Positions 18,462-30,771 of a stretch of 64,000 nucleotides of DNA are shown one piece after another. Both the position numbers and the translations under genes were made by a program. The stretch spans positions 55,798,466 through 55,862,465 of the forward strand of contig CM039503.1 in the NCBI GenBank assembly GCA_022432975.1, given 5' to 3'. Source of the DNA: Begonia masoniana. Its lineage: Eukaryota; Streptophyta; Magnoliopsida; Cucurbitales; Begoniaceae. Position 1 is the first letter of the stretch, and each line of letters starts with the position of its first letter. Under the pieces are notes generated by a model. The model worked only from the letters and a program-made list of their open reading frames with translations, was not told the origin of the DNA and ran no database searches.

Positions 18462-21400
18462 TTATACATTGTGATTGTTGGAAATGAGCAATTTGTCTTC
18501 TTCAGAAGAGACATCACTCGTAGGGAGCTGAGTGTTTGGCTTGGAGTTCATCTTATTCCATTCGTTTTCTACACGGAAGAAAACCCATTGGAAGCGTCGA
18601 AAAATCTCTAAGCCAGTGATTGTGAAAACCGTCAGGTAATTGTGGCGAAGATGGGACGATAGCTTGTACGTCCATGTACATCGCAGTATCAGATTGCTGC
18701 CTATCACCCAATAGTATACCTGTCCATTGCAAATCCAACTTCAATAAGCAAAATGGTAAAGCAGCAGCAAAATAGCAATATTCTTACCCATTTTTGTCCG
18801 TATAAGAGCCGGGAGAGAAGATGTGGCCGGCTGAACTTGAAAATCCTAGTAAAAACGCTGTCGAAAAGAAGAGAAATTTAAGCATTGTCGGGGATCATTG
18901 ACAGATTCTTCTCCAGTGTTTATTAGAATAAACTTTCGCGCATAAACATCGCATAAGCAATGCAAACATCAAAAATCATGCAATCTTATAATCCTCCATT
19001 CATAATCTAAGCGTAGTTCTGAAGATCTTCAGTCCAACCCATAATTCACAATCAACATTTGCCCAAGTAGTAATGGAATATCCATTTATGCAAAACATAA
19101 ACGATAGAAAATGTTTTAAGCTACATTAGAAGGCATATATGTTGCAATACCTCAGGTCCCAATCACGGGTCACGTCCCAGTAAAAAGAGTACAAAGAGTT
19201 CAAAACACCCGAAAGAAGCCAAAGGGGACGATAAAAGTTGGTCCATTTATCTGGGAAGACGTGATACTTAAGGGCCGAAAGAAAAATCACCGGCACTGCA
19301 GTTGAATATTTTAATGCTGGAATGACAAGAAAAACAGTTACTACAATTCCACCAAAATAAAGAAACCAGTTACTAAAAATAAACTATAATTCCAGAAATA
19401 TTAGAGATCATTCATCTAATTGATGATTGAAAGATGCATTAAGGTAGAGAAGTTGCTGAATATTGTTTCAAAATTCCCTAAACATCAGTCAGATAGTTAA
19501 GAATTATCACGGGCCTTTTGATTTTGATCTGACAAGGGCTTATATAATGATTATAGAAGGCCACCAGTTTTAGAGATCTTCATTCTCTGATGGCTTACAA
19601 CGTAAGCACGAGACGAGTTTTCATGAAACTACAGTAGATTTCGATTGAAAAAAGTATTAAAATTTTACTGAATTTATTTCCAAAACCATATTCAACTCGT
19701 CTCAATAAATCTCGTAAAGGAAATGAGCATTGAGCAATGACAAGAAGAAGTTACTACAATGTCTTACCATTTAGGAGGGTAGCTTTCTCTCCAGTGTCCT
19801 TGTATTGTCGAAGACATTGAAAAAGACGAAAAAAATAAGGCAAAACAAGAACTAAAGGAATGGCAACAGAGTGACTGCCGCAAATGGAATCAGCTTCAAA
19901 CCATGCAATTGTAGCAACCTGCACGATTTTTAAGAGCTCTCATTTCAAGACTGAAAGTATCATCATTGGCATAGAAAATACTAATAGTATAAAATATACA
20001 GCTATATAATCACAGGTATGCTAACTCAGATGGTAGACAACAAAAACTTAAAAGGTATTAAGTGTTATCCTTGAGATGAAAGTTTAATTAAGGAAAAAAT
20101 TGAATTTATCCATGTCATTCGAATTGCATGCAAACTTTTGAACTTAATAAGATTATATTCTGCTGAATATAAACTGCCTAATTCCAAGCACTAACCTGCC
20201 GATGGATCATTCGACACACAGAACGCTCCAAATCTGAAAAAACCTGCAGAGAATTGAAAGTCAATATACAGAAGAGAGAACAGAGGAAGTTTCAGATTTA
20301 AGAAAACTTCCAGTAACTATTTCTTGATTAGCGAAAAAACTTTGTCAAGAAGGTGAAGTACTTAAAGCAACAGCAATTGCTTTACCCTCTTCATGAATAT
20401 CGGAAATTAGAGATTACATTCATGCAGACATTGGTTTTGATATAGGGGAAAAATGAATTTGATAAGACCTATAATGACAGCTAGAAATTGATTGATTTTG
20501 GGAGGATTCATACCTTTGACATGGATGTCAAAATATCAGCCAAGAAAAAATCAGCAAAAGTTATTGCCTGAATACCAGAAAACAAACATCCGGTCAAAAC
20601 AATACGAAGGCCAAAGGAACCAGAAAGCTGATTAAGAAAGTATGGTAATTAAGCACGTGATTATTGCTTAAATATCAAATGGTGGCAAATGAAATGAAAC
20701 CCCGAGTTGACTTGTGACTATTAGTTTACAGGTCGATATGATATGAAACCCCGAGTTGACTTGTGACTATTAGTTTACAGGTCGATATGATATAAAACTG
20801 AAAGCCATCTTTCAAGAATGGGCACAAAGAACACACTAAGAAGAAGATAAGATGATAAACTTGCCTGTAATGGAAGAACTATACGCCAAAGAGTCCTCAG
20901 CAAGAAATAACGTGACGATAAGTAGAAAATATCAAAAGGAAAAACCAAAATCATTGCCACAGCTGCATATAAGAGAACCTGCATGGAAAGGAGGACAACT
21001 AAATGTTTAAAGAAGTTGAATCAACCAAGTCAGATCAAACTTGTCTACTGATGTACAGTAATCAACATCATTGATCGAATTCTAGTGTTCGAATTCTATC
21101 ATAAATACACGAGGCACTCAAATGTATAACAAAAGAAGAAGCACCTTTAACTAGTTAATACATACAAGTATATCTTAATTAGCTTGTATCACCAAACAAT
21201 CAAATTGCCAGAAAATTATGTGCACAGAAGCCTCGTGTAAGATATTTTTTTGTGGGATTAATTCTAATCCATAATTGAATATTCCATTCAACAGAGCATA
21301 ATAATTCTCTTTGCACCTATGCCAAGAGTATTCAATGACTATATAACAGCCTCATTCAAATTAAGGAAATGCAGAGGGGTTTTGATAAATAAAAGTTCCA

Positions 21401-23241
21401 TTCCTCCGTACTGTAATCATCATATGAAAGAAACAAAAGCAAAGAAAATCAAAACAAAAAAACATAGATTTCTCCTTCCTGTATGTGAAAAAATATCATT
21501 TAACTAGACAATTATCCAGACTAATTATTCATCTTTTGTGTTGTGACAGTTGAAACGGCTAATACGGTATCGTTGTGGGCATTATCATTTTAATGTTCAA
21601 AAAATGAATCAGAATCAACAATGCACTTGTGAACGCTAATAAAGAGTTGATGCTTCTATTACACTGGTTGTGATGCAGCCAATGATACTTCTCCATGGGA
21701 ATAAAGATACAGGTACGCGGTCATGCTAGTTGGAACGACGACTGTCATCCAAGTAGCACTCTGCAAAGAACATGATTACCATGATCAACCATACAAAGAT
21801 GTGAGAATAAAATTTAAGCATAACAAACACAAATTAACTATTTAGTGAAATACATACAAAAATTAGTACATATAAAGATAGACAAAATTTTTAACCAAAA
21901 TCTAAAATCTTAAGTTTGGTTAAGCCGAGTTAAAGATTAACTTGAACAGACTTATTGTTAATATAAATTTCCATGCTTGAAAAAATAAAAAGTGTTATCA
22001 TATAACTCAGATTTTAATTTTCACTGAAACTGCCTTCAATTCCGCAGCTTCCCATGGTCCTCTCTCTCATGTTTTGAAATAGTTTATATGTTTTGGTGAT
22101 AGCAATGAGTTATGACGCAAAAATATACATCATATTACACCCATACAACAATAGCTAACTTAAATTGTATTAAATGACAACTCTATAAAACATTCAAGCA
22201 CAAGGAAATGGACTAGAGAAAGTTGAAGACATTCATGAGTTCTCAGAAAACACAAGACAGCTAAACCGGCACCTAATACCTTCCAAATTTCTCTATGTGT
22301 AAGATGATTTTGATCGATATCAAAGATTCTTGTATAATTGATATTTGCCTGAGCAAAAAACCATAAATTGATTCCCCATAGCCAAAACATCATAGTCTGC
22401 AGCAAACAAAATTGGAAACAAATGTTATTGCTCAAATAAAAAGGCACGGAAAAAGATTAAAACATTCAATCACACATTAAAATCTTAACTGACCACTAAA
22501 AGAAGAGGGTTGTAATACAAAAATGCCTCATACAGAAATAGATCTCGCAGGTCTACACTCATTCTCATAACTGAATCCCAGCCAATCTGCAACTTGCAAG
22601 TATGGTAAATGAGTGCACATCAATCGTTGCAAAAATATTTAATATAGACTCAAAAGTCTCAATCACATTATCTTTATCTTACACAAAAATAAGAACTCAC
22701 CTTGCAACAACTGAGACCCCATAAAATAAATAGGAGGACCTATGATTTCAACATGAAAAAAAAAAACAAATAAGAGGATATAATCAGCATGTGACACAAA
22801 TCAGCATCACAACCTGGTAGAAAATTACAAAAGCCGACAAAATTGAAAAGTAATGATTTCTATAATTTCTTTGATGAAAGAATTTGTTTCCCTGTTCTTC
22901 TAGCCAGACAAAATCTTAGTATGACACATAATCTAACCTAGAAGACAAATCTTTTCTTTAAAGTTCAATAAAACATCAAATTATTAAAAATTTAGTTAGC
23001 TGCTTCAAAAAGTAGTTGTCAACTATACCTTTAATCTCCATAACAAAATAGGAGATGGTATTATTGTAGTAGTGGTTATGGTGGAACTTCCACTCTTCAA
23101 ATCATTCACCTCCATTGAAAGTTGGAAACTGTCCTCGACACCATTTCCCAATTCTGAACCGTCAGATACTACAGGTCTGCTTCCAGACTTCCTCAAATGT
23201 GGACTATTATTGCCAGGAGCTGCCACTAGTCCTCCAAACAT
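18462..23241 (-). CDS. EXS-domain (ERD1/XPR1/SYG1) multi-pass membrane protein
   Basis: Plant EXS-only protein resembling those named SPX and EXS domain-containing protein 1-like; EXS proteins include phosphate exporters and yeast Erd1 of the Golgi. Twelve coding exons deduced: 23241-23029, 22739-22701, 22586-22494, 22396-22280, 21760-21665, 20978-20865, 20567-20514, 20243-20196, 19918-19768, 19316-19151, 18857-18788 and 18719-18462, giving 472 residues. No SPX domain precedes it; the start MFGGLVAAPGNNSPHLRKSG matches the EXS-only subgroup. Membrane segments include PILLWRLK-VLLFILWGL, TMMFWLWGINLWFFAQ and VAMILVFPFDIFYLSSRYF. The EXS core has FYWDVTRDWDL and LEIFRRFQWVFFRVENEWN. The intron after 20865 has a GC donor. 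Intact. Substrate cannot be deduced. Confidence 0.93.
20694..20791. repeat. 49-bp tandem duplication in an EXS-gene intron
   Basis: Two nearly identical 49-bp units (20694-20742 and 20743-20791) lie in the intron between the exon ending at 20865 and the next exon. No coding consequence. Confidence 0.9.
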
Positions 23242-24086
23242 AGGTGAAAAGAGAAACTCAGAGAATTTATTTTGCGCTCCTCAGCCTCACCTGTGGTAAA
23301 TAAAAATACTAGGATAAAAGACTATGAGAAATAAACAAAAAAATTCTGAAGATTTGCCCCAAAAAATATTCTAAGTATTTAGTAATCAATATAATTGGAA
23401 TACCAAACAGTCGAAAATTAAATGATAAGAGGTCAAATACTCCTGGAGATATTACAGAGTTAACTGATTGAACACGTGAAGCAAATTTAATATCTCTGAA
23501 TAGCTGGCCTCTATTTTAAGATCTAATTGGTTAGGATCAATTATCATTTACATCAAAGTCATAATTGTAGATAGCGAATAGTTTCACCTGATCTCAAGCT
23601 TCTTCTAATCACAATTAACTCCATATTACCAGCTACATTGTTTGACTGACAGAGTTCTCAATCTTGAACAATTCAATCAACTCATCAATTTTATGAAATG
23701 GAAAAAAAAAAAACCTCTATATATTTCATTATTATGTAGCAATTGAAACGGAAATGTCTGATCCAAACAATACAATACAATATCAGCAACTAAACTCTAT
23801 AACACTACAGTTGCAGTTGCAGACCAGGCTAAATTCTTTTGATATTATGACAGAAAATTTAATAGAAACTAACCATAAGTGTACACCTTATTTATGAGAA
23901 CGCCATCAGAAACATCAATGTACCTCAATAGAAAAGTTTCGAAAATACCCATCAAGATCATTACTAGCAGAACTACCCAGCTCCCAAAAAGAGACAGTTT
24001 CACATCTTAACTTATATTCAGCTAAGAGCTTGAACCCAGAGAAGTAGACAATTGAAAATGATTAAACAAGATGGAAATAGACTTAC

Positions 24087-24250
24087 AGCGAAAAGGATAA
24101 AGAGGATCCTCTTTCGCAGAATTCAAGGAATGCGCGGCGATTGTTGGGTCCGCCTACCGCTGGATCTCTTAGCCGAAATGATGCTCAAGGTAACGAGCAA
24201 CGCGTTTGTAGCTGTTATGGACTCGTGTAACGTCCAAGGCAAATTTGCAG
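24087..24250 (-). other. Probable 5'UTR exon of the EXS gene
   Basis: A minus-strand donor (TTCGCT followed by GTAAGT) at 24086 suggests that the leader is spliced to the coding exon starting near 23241-23290. Start-site position is approximate. Confidence 0.45.
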
Positions 24251-24640
24251 AAAAGCAGGGGCAAAATGTGGAAAGTCAATCGAAGGATCATAATGGAAAT
24301 AAAAAGAGTTTAGGGGTGGAAAATTGAAACTTATAGAGTTAACGACGTGTTTGGTTTTGGTTAAAAAATGTGTTTTTTTTAGCAAAGCTATTCATTGGAT
24401 TGAAGCAAGCAAACCAAACATAACTTATGTTTGTGTTGAGTTCTGTCCATTGAGTTGGCCCAAGCCCAAGCCCAAAATGTTCCTCTTATTATAGTCCATT
24501 TGCTTTACAACCATAAATGAAAAGTTTTGAATAAAATTTCGAAAGAGGAATTAAACGGAGAAATCTCGACGAGGAGAATAATATGTTTTATATACATAAT
24601 AATTTTTTTTTATTTAATTTAGTCTTTTACTTGCTCGGTG

Positions 24641-25060
24641 TAACGATCCATTTTTCCAGTAAGATATTGTCCGCTCTGGGGATTGAGCCGTAACTCAATA
24701 TTTTCCTCTCACGGCTTTGTTTGGCGAAGACTTTCCACTCGATCACCCAACTTGGTACTACTCTCGTCGAAACACTTTTAATTTCGAAGTTCTTATGGGA
24801 TCCGTTGTCAATTGTACTCCAAAAAACGTTTTACTATCTTGAGAGGGTTTCCTTACACATGTTTTATTTTCATATACTTATCCAAGCGATATGGGATTGT
24901 GACGACCCCCTCTTTACGACCCGAGATTCGCCTACACTCGAGTCCGGTATCCACCCTGCAACCCGAGATTTATCCTGTAGTCGTACTCATACGTACACAT
25001 CCGGGCCATCACACACGGTTAAACTTAGGATTTAGTGTGGCACGTTTTGGCTCGATTATA
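24641..25060. repeat. Degenerate interspersed repeat (TGTAACG...AGATATTGTCC family)
   Basis: Begins TGTAACGATCC and contains AGATATTGTCCGCTCTGGGG and ACTTTCCACTCGATCACCC. This arrangement recalls abundant dispersed repeats of many eudicots whose consensus also starts TGTAACG. It is followed at 24900-25025 by another degenerate block with two CCCGAGATT motifs. No coding capacity. Family assignment is from memory and not certain. Confidence 0.4.
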
Positions 25061-25399
25061 TAATATATTTATTGTAGATTTCTAATACTATAAAATAAAT
25101 ATGGTAAAATTTAATCAATTAATTCATATATACTAATATCATAATAAAATTATCAATAAAAACGATCAATATGAATATATTATATAACTGTACTTGTACG
25201 GAGTTACTTCTTTTGAGTTCAAATTTATTTGGCTTTTCTACCTCACTTAACTCGTTTATCTTAACTCACTTAATTTGAAGCTTAGACTGGTTCGATAAAC
25301 GGGTTAAGCTAGAATCGACTCGTTAACTCAGCTCAATTCACTCTCATTTGACACTTATAATCTTACCCGAACAATGGAAGTAGGGTTAAAAATGAGAAT

Positions 25400-25985
25400 T
25401 TCACAAAAGCAAGGACACGTCATCACAAAATCAAAAGCTCCAATCTCAAACCGCCGAGTGTCCAATTCCCGATCTCAAAATGACTGGCAGCATTCTCGTA
25501 TCGGAATGTACAAATTTGGGTTACGTGGCAGTTAAATAGTGGCCTAAATCCTTAGCAAATACGACCTTCGTCTTTCATATATTTACTGTAGTTGCCATTG
25601 ACTTGTTCTACAAGCCAGTTTCCGAGTAAAAAGGGTGACCATAGCAAATTTTTGAAGCTTATCCAATCCACGTCAACTCGGCTGCTGTCGCTTTCCAAAG
25701 CCCAAATTATGCCACTTGGCAAAAACCCAGTAGCGAAGGAAAAACGTGAATGAAATGGCCCCCTCTACCAACCTCAATTGTCTTGGAGTGCTGCAGAACT
25801 CACAAAAGCTTCTATTTTTCCAAACAATCCTCTTCCTCGCAGACACGGTTTCCAGGTCCCAACATCGGTTGTTGTTTCCGCCGTTAGTGGATTATGTATT
25901 TCTTGATCTTGGCTGAGTTTTCTGACATCAAAAACTCGGTGGGAACTCAGCTTTACTTTTGCATCAGCAAGTTTTGACATTGTTC
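25400..25985 (+). repeat. Segmental duplication, copy A: COL upstream region
   Basis: Closely matches 46030-46660, the region upstream of the fuller COL gene; for example both have GGTTACGTGGCAGTTAAA, TTCATATATTTACTGTAGTT and GTTTCCGAGTAAAAAGGGTG. Identity appears above 90 percent by eye. It represents the promoter and leader of COL copy A. Minor indels only, up to the LTR insertion at 25987. Confidence 0.9.
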
Positions 25986-25986
25986 T

Positions 25987-28012
25987 TGTTGGTTTTCGAG
26001 GTTCCTACGCATGGCGGAATTCATTATTATTCATAATAATAATGACATGCATTACCCTGTGACTTTAAAACTATTTTAAAATCATCAAAAAACCATAAGT
26101 TGAATTGTTAATCTAAAAAGAATTATTTTTTAGAAATATGTAGTTTTTCAAAATGTAAAAAATTTACATTGAAAAAATTATTAGATTTAGATTGTGGAAT
26201 AATAATAGAAGATACCTCTTGGAGCAACGCTTTTACTCAGGTACTCCCGTCTGATCTTAACAGCCTTAACTCAGGATCAAGTGTATTTCTCGAAGACTTT
26301 GAAACCGTCGAGTCTTCTCTGAAGATCTTTACACTTAAATTTTCTGACGTGTGGGCGTCCTCTTACAAGAATAACACACTCTTATATTTCTGGAGAGACG
26401 TGTTCTCAACACATGAGACGTCTCTCTTCGATCTTAGAAAACGTTTTTCTAAAACCGAATACGAAAGGTCACACCTTTTTCCCTAGGGATTTGTTTTTCA
26501 ATTCGTCGTCTATATTTTCTGTCAAATCACATTTGACAATTTTATAGATCTGTTTTAAAATTAATTTTTTTAGATTTATTTTAATAAAAACTAATTTTTT
26601 AAAATAAATCTTATCTAATCAAATCTAATTTGATTAGCAGTTGATTTATCTAGTAAATCGATTAATCATATAATCTAAAAGCAGTTTTTAGAATATATTT
26701 ATGAAAACTACTATAAGTCAACTGTAGATCAAATCTAATTTGATCAGATTTTCCAGATCTACTTTTATTCAAATTTCAAAAATCTGATTTGATAGTTTGT
26801 TACATAACCACTTTAAATTTGAAGATCAAATCTCATCTGATGACATTCTTCAAATATAATTCAAATCCCTTAAAAATATCTCATCTAATGAGATATTTTA
26901 TTTTGAATTCAAAATATATAAAAAACTATTTATCTATTTTGAATTAAAACATATTTATCAGAGTGTCTATAAATGATTAATCATAATTAATCATTTATAT
27001 ATTTATTCTTGTAACATAGAAATTAAATAGTGATATAAGATGACAGAGGGACCGATGGACCTATAGTTCTAAGCTCCAATAATATTTGTTAATTAATATA
27101 AACTCTTTATATTAAATAACACAATTATTAACTCTAGAGTAATTCCACTAAATACCTAGAGTTGCACTCTTAGAACTATAAAGTATATTTACTCAAAGTA
27201 ATGTTCATTGATATAGTCATTACATATGTATTAATCATCCATTAAAATTCGTAATAGAGCTAGATATTAAATCTGTTAACCTCTCATATTACATCTTTAT
27301 CCTTGACTACCATTAGTTCTTGATTGAATAATTAATTCATAACATTTATGAATTTGCGCGTTAATTATTCAATCCCTGAACCTGAACTAACAAACAAGAG
27401 AATATTGTATTATGGATTTCATTGTATCGATGTTAGCATTCCCAGCTACTCATTTAATTTATTCACAAAATACAAGATTTATGTAATGCAACTCATACAA
27501 AACTGTACCGAGTAAATCAAAGAATAAATTAAAATGAAATAGGAATCTACTAAATACAATGAATTAAGATCATACATATATGACCATCATTATGATAAAA
27601 TTAATTGTTCTTCATTTAACGGATATTATAAGAACAATATAATTTCATCTGGTCCAGTCCTATATAATCATATTATATAAAATACAATCACTTTATATCA
27701 CTACATATATAGTCGGGATATGACTATACGTTCTCAATGGAGTGAACTGTATTTATGACTTTATTAATTTGAAGATCTTTTACTTCAAATATAAGTCATT
27801 GACTATTCTGATTATTATTTTTTTTAAATTTAATCTCACATATATCAACATATATGTAAATTTAAAATTGCACAAATAATCAAGGATTTTTCTTTGAATT
27901 TATAAAGCATATCGAATAATGCAAACATAAAAATTAATCATAAAATTTATTTATTAATTACAGCAATAAAAATGTTCATAACATTTGCTTGTTGGGCACA
28001 TTATTCCAAACA
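25987..28012 (-). mobile_element. Probable solo LTR (Copia-type, about 2.0 kb)
   Basis: The duplicated COL leader is interrupted exactly here compared with the copy at 46 kb. The insert starts TGTTGGTTTTCGAGG and ends CCAAACA, so it has TG...CA ends. It is flanked by GTTCT (25982-25986) and GTTCC (28013-28017), an imperfect 5-bp target duplication. Read on the minus strand it ends with GGAACCTCGAAAACCAACA, similar to 3' ends of long Copia LTRs. No gag or pol is inside. About 70 bp of the leader present in copy B is missing beside the insertion. Confidence 0.6.
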
Positions 28013-28153
28013 GTTCCATCTTACCGTACAATCTCAGCTTCTACTACTTGATTTTCAGTCCTACTTTTGGGAAGAACTGTTTGGATAATTGATGTATCGA
28101 TCATTCTGAGCGTAGATTTAGTTAGTGTAAGTAGAAAACGATAGGATGGAACC

Positions 28154-28499
28154 TCTCTGTGAATTTTGTGTGGTGGTGAGAGCTGTGGTTTATTGCAAAT
28201 AAGATTCAGCCCGCCTTTGCTTGCAATGTGATGGATGTATCCACTCCGCCAATGCATTGTCCCGTAGGCATCTTCGTTCGCTTTTATGCGATAAGTGCAA
28301 TTCGCTTCCAGCAATCGCCCGCTGTCTGTTCGATAAAATGTCTCTGTGCCAAAGCTGTGATTGGAACTGTAGTGCTTGTTCTGGGTTGGATTATCAGCAT
28401 CAGAAACTCCACTGTTATACTGGTTGTCCGTCCGTAGCCGAGTTCTCGAAAAGCGTTGGGCCTGTCGCTCTCTGCTTTTTCTCCGCCTTTCTCGTTTGA
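28154..28499 (+). pseudogene. CONSTANS-LIKE fragment (COL copy A), B-box region, truncated
   Basis: Corresponds to the first exon of the COL gene at 46.8 kb. It starts [18 protein letters not shown] and then hits TAA where copy B has TCA. After the stop the frame of B-box 1 and B-box 2 is open ([20 protein letters not shown] and [13 protein letters not shown]). COL similarity ends at about 28448 (EFSK), where the sequence switches to DNA matching the promoter region of the cystatin-like genes. This gives an incidental 92-codon frame from 28221 to 28499 with an unrelated tail. No CCT domain follows. Non-functional as a COL transcription factor; a short B-box peptide is only conceivable. Confidence 0.85.
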
Positions 28500-28610
28500 C
28501 CATCACAATCACAAAGCCCCGCTCCAAAAATCATGGCGTTATTCTGCGCAAACCCATCTCGTATCATCGACAATCATCGTGAAAAACAGCTTTATATCTA
28601 ACAGCAAACA
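28448..28610. repeat. Cystatin-like gene promoter fragment joined to truncated COL
   Basis: Matches 36030-36110 and 45590-45740, for example CTCGTTTGACCATCACAA and AAACCCATCTCGTA. In the other two units this DNA lies upstream of the minus-strand cystatin-like gene. Its abrupt junction to COL coding sequence marks a rearrangement breakpoint near 28448. Confidence 0.8.
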
Positions 28611-28619
28611 TATAAAAAA

Positions 28620-29190
28620 AAAAAAAATTGCGGAAAAATCTGAGCTTGAAGATGGTTTTGAATGTGCGAAAACCACTGACAAAAATGCTTAGAGCATTTA
28701 AGAACACGGAGTGGGCGTTTGACGAGAGAGAGCTCTTGTTGGCTTCATTAAAAATTGTTTTAAAACTTGAGCAAGAAAGGTGAGAACCCTGAAAAAATCC
28801 TCAATTTCGCTAACAGAGCTCTAGTCTCTTCTTGGGATAGAGATGATAATCAAGCTTCTTTTGTTTGGCGGAAACCCGAACCATGGAGAATTGGCGGTGA
28901 AGAGTAAGAGGACACCTCTGGTGGAGTAAGAACCCAACCCAATTATTTATTGAAAAATCACGGTGATATACAACTACGATCTTTCTGGTCGCAAATATTA
29001 GCAACAATTAAATGGAAAGTTAAGTCATTTCTTAATCATTACATTATATCTGTGGTTCTTCTAAGTATAATATTTTTTTTCTTACGGACCAAGATCACTT
29101 TATCTCTTTAATTCTGCCGCCTAGGTAAGGTGGTGGCATGGCACTAGTGATGAAGGGTAGAATTGGTATTACACATGTAGGAAATGAACT
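28620..29190. other. Intergenic, no recognisable gene
   Basis: AT-rich sequence after the duplication breakpoint. Short open frames on both strands have no conserved motifs. Confidence 0.3.
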
Positions 29191-29196
29191 ACCTGG

Positions 29197-29987
29197 CTTT
29201 TCCATCATCGGAGTAGTAGAAGTACCAGCAACTGCAAACCAAGACAAAGACTGATTCAAACGAAAACGACTGTTTAAAGATTCAAGTTCAGCATAAAGAA
29301 CAGCTACCCTCGGCTACTGGTGAGGCCACATCTTCAGCACTTTGAATAGGCTCGTCTTCTACAGCGCTAACACCATCTCCACCGGCGTTCTTGGTGATCT
29401 GAACATCCTCCCTACTACATTCTGCGGGATTCACCGCCGGCACCGGCACCCAAACCCAGTCTTTTGAATCATCCACCACCGGCACTGGCTTTTCCATCAT
29501 CCGATTAGTAACGGCAAACCAAGATTAAAACGAAAAAGACTCCGCAAAGATTCAACTTCAGTACAAAGAACAGCTACTCTCAGCTGCACAGGTGAGGCCA
29601 CATCTTCAGCAGTTTGCATAGGCTCGTCATTTACAGCCTAATACCATCTCCACTGGCGTTCATGGTGATCTGAACATCCCCCGTACTACATTTTACGGGA
29701 TTCACATGCGGCACCGGCACCCAAACCTAGTCTTTTGAATCATTCGCCCCCTCCGAGGTACTGACATTTTCAAACTGTAGCTGAAAAAGCAAGAAACCAT
29801 CTCAACTCCATCAAGAACTAAAATGTTTGAAATCACAAGTGGAAACAGAAGGACTAGGATACGATTTCATAAAAACTACCACCTTCAGACGCTTTGGCGA
29901 AGTAGACTTATCCTCTCAGTCTGAGGAAGAGGAAGAACGTTCACTCGTGTTATCAGAAAGAGAATCAGTACTTCTCGTTGAATCCAT
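29197..29987 (-). pseudogene. Decayed gene with tandemly duplicated WVWVPVP exon, possibly cystatin-like family
   Basis: A likely first exon (29987-29883) reads MDSTRSTDSLSDNTSERSSS, then has an in-frame TGA before EDKSTSPKRLK and a GT donor. A second exon from 29780 reads LQFENVSTSEGANDSKD, then a stop where the sister copy has Trp, then VWVPVPHVNP. A third (about 29503-29290) carries DSKDWVWVPVPAVNPAECSR and an open reading to VAEG. The two WVWVPVP segments belong to tandem units of roughly 290 bp (29197-29476 and 29488-29745). The pattern NPAEC...EDEP weakly resembles NPRKC...DEED of the cystatin-like protein at 35.2 kb, so this may be another decayed member of that local array. Function unknown. 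Confidence 0.45.
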
Positions 29988-30771
29988 GACCCACTTTCTC
30001 TCTGTTTCCCACTTCTAGTTCGTCTTCGTTTTTCCGGTTTTTCTTCTGTGTCTGTTCAGTGTTCAACGCCACTTAGAACAAAAAGTAAACTCTAAGGTAA
30101 GCTTGCAATTTTTTAGCGTCCAAAAAACAAGATTGCATTCAAATTCATTTACGTATTTTTATTTTTTACTTCACTTTGTATGGTGTGTATCTTTGATATT
30201 GCTTTTAATGATATCATGGCAGACACGTTTTGCAATGAGCATTCAACTATCTACTGGGATAGAGGTATTGTTCTTTTTTTGTTTCTCATTTGATCTATGC
30301 ACGAATAATATGTTATTTTACTTGTTTTTTTAATTGACCTTTATATAACTCAACATTTTGCTTTTGTTTTTGTTTTTTTTTTTTTCAGGATCAATATTTC
30401 CTTGATTGGAGGAATGAAGATGTAATTACTCCAATTAGAGATCAAGAAGAATGCAGTGAGTTATCACTTGTACTTTTATTTTTTCGTAGCTTAACTCATA
30501 TTCAATGTCACATTTTATTTGGAGTGATTAGAAATTACGCAAAGTCTATGTTGGATGATATTTTTATTAGGAAATTAAAAATATATTTTTTTAATTTTTT
30601 TGTTTTCCATTCTCATATTGATTTAATGAAACTACTTTTTCAATTTATAAATCCAAGTATAAATTTGCCCAAAATTTATTTGATTTCACTAAGTTTTGAA
30701 ATCAAACGCACTCTTGTCATAACAAAAAGATTATATAACAAATATTTGCAACATATTATTATATAAAATTA

